From positions 1-64,000 of the forward strand of contig CAZDDX010000008.1 of the NCBI GenBank assembly GCA_964504345.1: 64,000 nucleotides of DNA, read 5' to 3'. Made by a program: the position numbers and the translations under genes. This DNA is from CAMDTE01 sp964504345 (GTDB taxonomy: Bacteria; Bacteroidota; Bacteroidia; Flavobacteriales; Schleiferiaceae). Under the pieces are notes generated by a model. That model was not told the DNA's origin. It ran no database searches and was given only the letters and a program-made list of their open reading frames with translations. Positions 59,028 through 64,000 of the stretch are shown here, in pieces (position 1 is the first letter of the stretch; each line of letters begins with the position of its first letter).

Positions 59028-59105
59028 CGCATAAGACACTTCCTTGCCCTTAAAAACCCCTTTCAACACCTACCCTGTTGGAACTCTAAAAAAAGCCCTA
59101 TCCGC

Positions 59106-59426
59106 ATGAACGACCTCCTTCAACAACTCAAACAGTATGCAGAACTTCGGCTGGAGTTGTTTCGCCTTTCTGCAGCAGAAACGGTCATTAAAGCCGCCTC
59201 CAGTACCGCCGTTCAATTGGTTCTGGGCGTGTTTCTGCTTTCCAGTGTGCTGATGGCCGAATTGGCGTTGGGCCTCTATTTGGGCGAGCAATCGGGTCGA
59301 TGGAGTCTGGGCTTTTTGTGGATGGCCGCAGGCAATTTACTGCTCTTCTTTTTGGCTGTTTTGCTCAAAAAACCAATACTGCACTCCATCCAAAACGGAC
59401 TCAGCAAATTCGTCAAGAAGCCATGA
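59106..59426 (+). CDS. Small membrane protein (phage holin superfamily III/YqjE-like)
   Basis: 106 aa: an amphipathic N-terminal helix (LLQQLKQYAELRLELFRLSAAETVIKAAS), two transmembrane helices (VQLVLGVFLLSSVLMAELALGLYLG and LGFLWMAAGNLLLFFLAVLL) and a short basic tail. This is the layout of the phage_holin_3_6/YqjE-like family, which in Bacteroidota are envelope proteins found beside YtxH-like genes, not real phage holins. The stop overlaps the next start by 4 bases (ATGA). Confidence 0.7.
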   Translation: MNDLLQQLKQYAELRLELFRLSAAETVIKAASSTAVQLVLGVFLLSSVLMAELALGLYLGEQSGRWSLGFLWMAAGNLLLFFLAVLLKKPILHSIQNGLSKFVKKP

Positions 59427-59731
59427 CCTTCCAAGAACTTCAAACCCAACGCGCGCTGCTCAGCCAACAGGTACAAGAGCAGGAGAAAGTCCTTCAAAAC
59501 GAATGGAAATCCACCTTGGGCGGCAACCACCCCGTGATGATGGGGCTGAACCTCCTTTCCAGTACGTTCAGCCAAGCACGCTACAATCCGTACGTGTCCA
59601 TTGTTCAAGCAGCGGTTTACGTCTACCAAGACTTTAAGGAACAAAAACTCCCAACCAAAGACAATTTCTTGGAGTACTTCCTCTCCCTTGCCAACCGCAT
59701 CACGGGAAAAACACCCAAAAATGAAGGCTAA
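59423..59731 (+). CDS. Hypothetical protein, 102 aa, partner of the holin-like gene
   Basis: From ATG 59423: MTFQELQTQRALLSQQVQEQEKVLQNEW, a coiled-coil-like helix, then GLNLLSSTFSQARYNPYVSIVQAAVYVYQDF, which may lie at the membrane. Start and stop both overlap the neighbours (4 and 11 bases), so translation is probably coupled. In related operons this position holds a small partner of the YqjE/holin-like protein. Function unknown. Confidence 0.65.
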   Translation: MTFQELQTQRALLSQQVQEQEKVLQNEWKSTLGGNHPVMMGLNLLSSTFSQARYNPYVSIVQAAVYVYQDFKEQKLPTKDNFLEYFLSLANRITGKTPKNEG

Positions 59732-60251
59732 ACGCGTATCGGAATCGCAGACGGAACTCAGCGAATTGATGGTTCCCTCCTACGCCAACTTTGGCGGCAA
59801 CGTACACGGCGGCATCCTCCTCTCCCTCATGGACAAAGCCGCGTACGTGTGCGCCAGCAAGCACGCAGAGGCGTACTGCGTCACGGTTGCCGTGGAAGGA
59901 GTTGAATTCCTCAACCCCGTCAAAATTGGCTCCATCGTCAGCATCAAGGCCTCCGTCAACTTCGTGGGAACAACATCCATGATCGTAGGCATGCGCATCG
60001 AAACCTTGGATCCCATTACCCAGGTTCACACGCACACCAATTCGTGCTACTTCACCATGGCCGCCAAGAACCCCGACGGCACTCTAAAAGAGGTCCCGAA
60101 GCTCCACGTGGAAGGCGAACAAGAACTCCGACGTTGGTGCGAAGGGCACGCACTCCGCGAACTTTCCAAGCAAAAGCGGGCTTCGTTGAAGGTGACTTTT
60201 GAGAATTATTCTTTGGAGGAACTGAACGATTATTTAAAAAACAATCAATAA
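59721..60251 (+). CDS. Acyl-CoA thioesterase (YciA-like hotdog fold)
   Basis: 176 aa from ATG 59721. SYANFGGNVHGGILLSLMDKAAYVCASKHA carries the hotdog signature (N-FGG-NxHGG-xLLxxMD, catalytic Asp in SLMD), followed by VTVAVEGVEFLNPVKIGSIVSIKASVNFVG and HTHTNSCYFTMAA. It hydrolyses acyl-CoA to CoA and free acid; in Bacteroidota such enzymes act on medium/long chains. It overlaps the preceding gene by 11 bases. The C-terminal ~45 residues (RRWCEGHALRELSKQKRASLK) are basic and extra to the core. Confidence 0.88.
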   Translation: MKAKRVSESQTELSELMVPSYANFGGNVHGGILLSLMDKAAYVCASKHAEAYCVTVAVEGVEFLNPVKIGSIVSIKASVNFVGTTSMIVGMRIETLDPITQVHTHTNSCYFTMAAKNPDGTLKEVPKLHVEGEQELRRWCEGHALRELSKQKRASLKVTFENYSLEELNDYLKNNQ

Positions 60252-60284
60252 TACTGACTCAATTATTTATTATTCTTTTTGCTG

Positions 60285-60593
60285 ATGAAAAACTACTTTC
60301 TTGGATACTTCAATCCAAAATGGTCGCTTGTGAAAATATCCATTTCACTCGCAATCTTCTATCTATACACGAATTTGCTCCAAAAAAGCATAATACCTCA
60401 TTTGATTGAATTTGATCCTATAACCAATCTACTCACCATAATTGGGTACTTGTCTCTGTATTCTTATGTTAATTTCTTAATATTCAGCAAGATAAACAAG
60501 CAAGTGATTGTGTTCAAGGATATTTGGTTTGGGGTTTTGTGTATGATTGCCTATGTGCTTTCAATCGAGGCAATTGCATTTGTTGTGATTTAA
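60285..60593 (+). CDS. Small AT-rich membrane protein
   Basis: 102 aa from ATG 60285 (MKNYFLGYFNPKW). Three hydrophobic stretches: KISISLAIFYLYTNLL, ITNLLTIIGYLSLYSYVNFLIF and IWFGVLCMIAYVLSIEAIAFVV. AT-rich codons contrast with the thioesterase operon 33 bases upstream, so this gene marks the edge of the second accessory island. No family is recognised. Confidence 0.5.
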   Translation: MKNYFLGYFNPKWSLVKISISLAIFYLYTNLLQKSIIPHLIEFDPITNLLTIIGYLSLYSYVNFLIFSKINKQVIVFKDIWFGVLCMIAYVLSIEAIAFVVI

Positions 60594-60736
60594 AGTAAAG
60601 AGTTAGTAGAGGTGATTGAGAGGAGGTCTAACTATGTTTCTGGTTTAGTTCAAGTAGATAAATGATGCGTGCCTCAATGGACTAGTATCCTTAACTTGGT
60701 TCAAAACCAAAGGAGTGAAATACAAATCCAATTGAG

Positions 60737-63700
60737 ATGAGTTTCGTTTGTTCAAATACCGAGTGCAGCGCGCCTGAGAATAAGAAGGGTAAGGCATATC
60801 CTTCTGCGATGGATTGTCCTTTCTGTGACGAGCCGCTTGTCGAGGTGTTTACATTCAGCGAAGAAGAATTAAGTCTTTTCGCGAGCCTACCCTATGTTAT
60901 CGCCTATCCTTTAAGGCGCGCGGTAACGGAACAGCACCCAGGCGATAGGGTGAATTTACTGAAAGATACTTTTTTGAACTACCTCAAGTACATGGGGTTG
61001 GTAGCGGCATCGGAGTTCTTTAACAGCCCATTCAAGGATAAGCGTATGGTGGCGCTGTTTCAGTCCAGCATTGCGGAACCTTCCTTCGGTACTTGGAACC
61101 ATTTCATACGCGAGACCATTGCTTACCTAGAGCAAAGCAACCACTCGTTTTTCTGCCCTGAATTACCGAAGTACTATGACGAAGTTGAAACGGGTAAGAA
61201 GCGAAAGCTCTTTAAAGGTGAGATTGAGTTTATTGATGGTAATGGTGACATTCAGTACAAGAAGCAAGAGGCCACGGCCATTGGAATGCTCATTAACTTC
61301 AGGAATCGGTATTTAGGACACGGTCTGACATTGGACCCTACAACGGCTCAGAATCTTTGGAATGAGTACTATCCAATTTTCAGGGATTTGTTGTTGCGGA
61401 TGACGTACAGCGTCGATTACCCCATGTTCAAAACAGAACACGGGGAGACGTATCGCTTGGTATCGGATCAGATTCAAAGTTGTGAGAAGCAAACTCCGGC
61501 TTCAGGAAACGTCTGGATGGAAAACCCACTCGGACAATCCATGGACATTCTTCCGTTTTTCATCGTTCCCGGTGAAGTTGCGATTGCCAAGGAGGGTAAA
61601 GAGCAAATATTAACCTACGAGTCCTACACAGGTAGAACAATCAAGTTTTTCAGTCCGGAAGGAACGGAGAAACAGACCTCCGGGAAAATTCTTGAGCGAC
61701 TCAATATCCTCCTTCGCGACAAGCAAAAGGAGCAACCCTATTCGCCGGAAGCGTTTACCAAAGAGATTTTTCTTGCCCGCGTGCGCGAAGAAAACGCCTT
61801 GATCTATGAAACTCTTACTTCTGAAAAGAAGGTCATACCAGGAGTTTATGTTCATCGGAAGGAAATAGAGATCGAGCTGCGTCAGTGGATTGGTGCTCGC
61901 GCGAACATCTTTGTTTTGGCCGCTGAGGCAGGGAGTGGTAAGACGAATCTGCTTGTTGAAATGCAGCAGCAGTATGCTTCACGCGATTTGCCCACCTTGC
62001 TTATTCGAGCAGGTCGGATGGAAAAGACCAGCTTGGCGGAGCAGTTGTGCTACCTGCTGAACATTGATTCCAGCTTAGGCTTAGCCGAATACACCACAAT
62101 TGCAGGGACACAAGAGGCGCCAACTTTGGTGCTAATCGACGGATTGAACGAAGCGCACAATGCCGAATCGCTTTGGCAGGAGCTCTTTGAAATCTCACAG
62201 TGCTTTACTCCGGGCAGTCTAAAATTTGTGGTGAGCACCAGAGCCAACAATTCTGCCGAGGTCAATCGCTATTCTATCACTACGGAACAAGTAAACCATC
62301 TCTACGGAGAAAATAAGGACAATGAACAACAGGTAAGCGCCTTTGTCCATTGGCTTACGGCCCTCTCCATGGAAGAGATGAAGGAGGCCTGGGACTTTTA
62401 TGTAAAGAAGGACAAGAGCAAATTCAAGCCGCTGTTTGCATTTGATGACCTGGCCTCATTTGACCGCTCCTTGTACAATCAACTGTCCAACCCTTTGATC
62501 CTACGCTTGTTTCTGGAAACCTATCAAGGCAAAGGACTCCCGAAAAAAGGTACACTGCATTTGGACGTTTGGGGCGATTGGTTGGCGTCCTTCTCTGAAC
62601 AAGAGCAACATTTCTTTAGCACCCTCGCTGAGGCCATTTGGGAAAAAGGAGAAAATGAACTTTTGCTCGACGACGTACTCAACGATGACCGACTAATAGG
62701 TTTTTTTACGACGGACCAGTTGAACGCACCGTATCCGCGTCTGAGAAATTTGGGCTGGATAAGTCGCTACGTAAAAGACTTAAATGCATGCGTTGGACTA
62801 ACGGTCGAAGGCGCTTTGCTGTATCTACTGGGCAAGAAACTTAACAATCAGCAGCCGACCATTGAATTGACTGCGGTTAAAAGTCTATTGCAATCAGGGA
62901 GCAAGCTTCAAAAAGCGGGAGTGGGGAACTACTTAGAGCAGCTTGCCCTTCAAGGTGACTTAAGTTTAGTCTGCGAACTGATTGATTTGGGTGAGGAGTT
63001 CATCGATGTATGCACCACCCCAATTGTACTGCATCTAAAGACTTCAGGAGTCAAAGAAACCTTGGATATTCTGCTTCAGAATCCAACCGAAAACGATTGG
63101 CTCGTATTAGTCAAGGTCGATGAGGTCCTAGAAGAATTGACCTTACATCCGCTCCGAAGAGAAATGGCGATGGATGCATTGAGCAGGAGTGATTTTTCCT
63201 CAAAAGCAGCAGTTCAATATGGCTTGAAGGGAATTCTCTTGGTGGATCGTAAGGAAGGAGAGGAGTTCTTGTATGTCATAGAGCAAAACGGAATTCAATA
63301 TGAAGATGATGCTGAAATAAGTAACAGTTTAGGTAAAGTATTTTTTCATTTGGCCGTTTATGATAAGGCGCTATCGTTCTACCAGAAATGCTTGGATGTA
63401 CGAATAAAAAATCTTGGTTTGGAACACCAAGATGTCGCTAGCTCATACTATGAAATAGGAGAGTTGTGGTATAGTAAAAAGGAATATGATAGAGCATTAG
63501 TTTCGTATCAATATAGTTTGGAAATTCGTTTAAATACACTGGGTGCTTATCATTCAAGTATAGCTTATACGTATAACAATATTGGTACTTGCTGGCATGC
63601 CAAAAAAGAATATGAAATGGCTTTAGAATTTTATCACAATTCTTTAGAAATTTGGATAAAAATTCTTGGTTCACAGCATCCAACAATAGCAGTTTCATAC

Positions 63701-64000
63701 AATAATATTGGTGTAGTTCGGGAAATTAACGGCGAATTTGACAAGGCATTGGAGTTATATCAGCAGTGTCTGAATATTCAATTAAAGTACCTTGGCGGAG
63801 AGCACCCAGATGTCGGACATTCATATCTCAACATTGGAACTTTTTGGGTGGACAAAGATGAAATTGACAAAGGTTTAGAGTCATATCATAAGTGTTTGGA
63901 TATTTGGAAAAATACTTATGGTGAAGTACATCCCAAATTGGCTAATTTATATGACCGTTTAGGTGATATTTGGATTAAAAAGGGTGATTATAATAAGGCC
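60737..64000 (+). CDS. STAND NTPase with zinc ribbon, HEPN-like motif and TPR array (3' truncated)
   Basis: The frame is open from ATG 60737 to the window edge, 1088 codons without stop. Order of parts: a zinc ribbon (Cys5, Cys10, Cys27, Cys30); a helical domain with NFRNRYLGHG, giving Arg189-x5-His195 as in HEPN ribonucleases; an NTPase of NACHT/STAND type with AAEAGSGKTNLL (P-loop, 398-403), LVLIDGLNEAH (Walker B, Asp468) and VVSTRANN (sensor); a helical linker; and from about residue 860 kinesin-light-chain-type TPRs of 42 residues (KALxFYxxxLxIxxxxLGxxHPxxAxSYxNIG), at least five copies up to 64000. This is the architecture of bacterial NLR-like antiphage sensors (Avs/bNACHT), where the repeats sense, the NTPase oligomerises and the N-terminus kills. 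HEPN nuclease activity is inferred from one motif. Confidence 0.82.
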   Translation, partial: MSFVCSNTECSAPENKKGKAYPSAMDCPFCDEPLVEVFTFSEEELSLFASLPYVIAYPLRRAVTEQHPGDRVNLLKDTFLNYLKYMGLVAASEFFNSPFKDKRMVALFQSSIAEPSFGTWNHFIRETIAYLEQSNHSFFCPELPKYYDEVETGKKRKLFKGEIEFIDGNGDIQYKKQEATAIGMLINFRNRYLGHGLTLDPTTAQNLWNEYYPIFRDLLLRMTYSVDYPMFKTEHGETYRLVSDQIQSCEKQTPASGNVWMENPLGQSMDILPFFIVPGEVAIAKEGKEQILTYESYTGRTIKFFSPEGTEKQTSGKILERLNILLRDKQKEQPYSPEAFTKEIFLARVREENALIYETLTSEKKVIPGVYVHRKEIEIELRQWIGARANIFVLAAEAGSGKTNLLVEMQQQYASRDLPTLLIRAGRMEKTSLAEQLCYLLNIDSSLGLAEYTTIAGTQEAPTLVLIDGLNEAHNAESLWQELFEISQCFTPGSLKFVVSTRANNSAEVNRYSITTEQVNHLYGENKDNEQQVSAFVHWLTALSMEEMKEAWDFYVKKDKSKFKPLFAFDDLASFDRSLYNQLSNPLILRLFLETYQGKGLPKKGTLHLDVWGDWLASFSEQEQHFFSTLAEAIWEKGENELLLDDVLNDDRLIGFFTTDQLNAPYPRLRNLGWISRYVKDLNACVGLTVEGALLYLLGKKLNNQQPTIELTAVKSLLQSGSKLQKAGVGNYLEQLALQGDLSLVCELIDLGEEFIDVCTTPIVLHLKTSGVKETLDILLQNPTENDWLVLVKVDEVLEELTLHPLRREMAMDALSRSDFSSKAAVQYGLKGILLVDRKEGEEFLYVIEQNGIQYEDDAEISNSLGKVFFHLAVYDKALSFYQKCLDVRIKNLGLEHQDVASSYYEIGELWYSKKEYDRALVSYQYSLEIRLNTLGAYHSSIAYTYNNIGTCWHAKKEYEMALEFYHNSLEIWIKILGSQHPTIAVSYNNIGVVREINGEFDKALELYQQCLNIQLKYLGGEHPDVGHSYLNIGTFWVDKDEIDKGLESYHKCLDIWKNTYGEVHPKLANLYDRLGDIWIKKGDYNKA

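Noticed and set aside
59106..59426. Prophage holin as evidence of a prophage
   Set aside because: No other phage genes lie nearby; the protein fits the YqjE/holin-X-like envelope family in a thioesterase operon.
1..64000. tRNA or rRNA genes
   Set aside because: No cloverleaf with a GGTTCGA-type T loop or rRNA-like segment was recognised by reading; a covariance-model scan would be needed to exclude a divergent tRNA.

Overview
The window is chromosomal DNA from a member of the Bacteroidota. The evidence is three proteins with type IX secretion (T9SS) C-terminal sorting tails, a fibrobacter-succinogenes-type major paralogous domain protein, a Lacal_2735-like small protein, GH92/GH97/GH3/GH16 polysaccharide hydrolases, the near absence of Shine-Dalgarno sequences, and start-proximal TAnnTTTG promoter elements. 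I cannot name the genus. By eye the core (about 23-60 kb) is GC-rich; both ends and parts of 1-21 kb are clearly more AT-rich, so I read them as accessory DNA.

Region 1 (1-8.6 kb) is an AT-rich accessory island. A decayed IS3-family element (559-1825) abuts a fragment of a second IS3-type transposase whose right end is triplicated as a 50-bp tandem repeat. A minus-strand cluster follows: an unknown protein, a RapA/HepA-like SNF2 helicase, and an actin/Hsp70-fold ATPase starting 2 bases after the helicase stop. On the far side lies a 192-bp derivative of the first IS (8364-8555) in the opposite orientation, retaining only the two ends. The helicase/Hsp70 pair therefore sits between two relics of one IS, which fits a mobilised defence-type module.

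Region 2 (8.6-20.8 kb) is a cluster of mostly unknown genes: a zinc-ribbon protein, three paralogues sharing an N-terminal domain (two with DUF4116-like helical repeats), a divergent pair of near-identical small paralogues with matching, apparently leaderless promoters, and an AAA+ ATPase next to one of that pair.

Region 3 (20.8-28 kb) holds a lipoprotein, a TonB-C-terminal-like protein, a T9SS-exported GH19 chitinase, an AlkB-type alkane hydroxylase, a DUF1778/GNAT toxin-antitoxin pair with a palindromic operator, and an SPFH/NfeD membrane pair.

Region 4 (28-54 kb) is devoted to glycan use. A tightly coupled minus-strand operon (39.2 to 28.1 kb) encodes a clan-A glycosidase, two outer-membrane proteins, two surface proteins, GH16, GH3 and a NUDIX-type regulator, with no SusC/SusD pair. 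Beside it are a starch-binding-like T9SS protein, a FucP-type sugar transporter, GH97, a cold-shock protein, a DUF4403 lipoprotein and GH92. GC-rich palindromes with 3-nt loops are frequent here, between and inside genes, and a roughly 130-nt dispersed repeat has entered the GH97 reading frame.

Region 5 (54-64 kb) has a 1542-aa membrane protein with a degenerate STAND-like core, a small membrane/hotdog-thioesterase operon and, open at the right edge, a STAND NTPase (zinc ribbon, HEPN-like RxxxxxH motif, P-loop, TPR array) resembling bacterial NLR-like antiphage proteins. The two most defence-like loci are thus at the two ends of the window. No tRNA, rRNA or CRISPR array was recognised.
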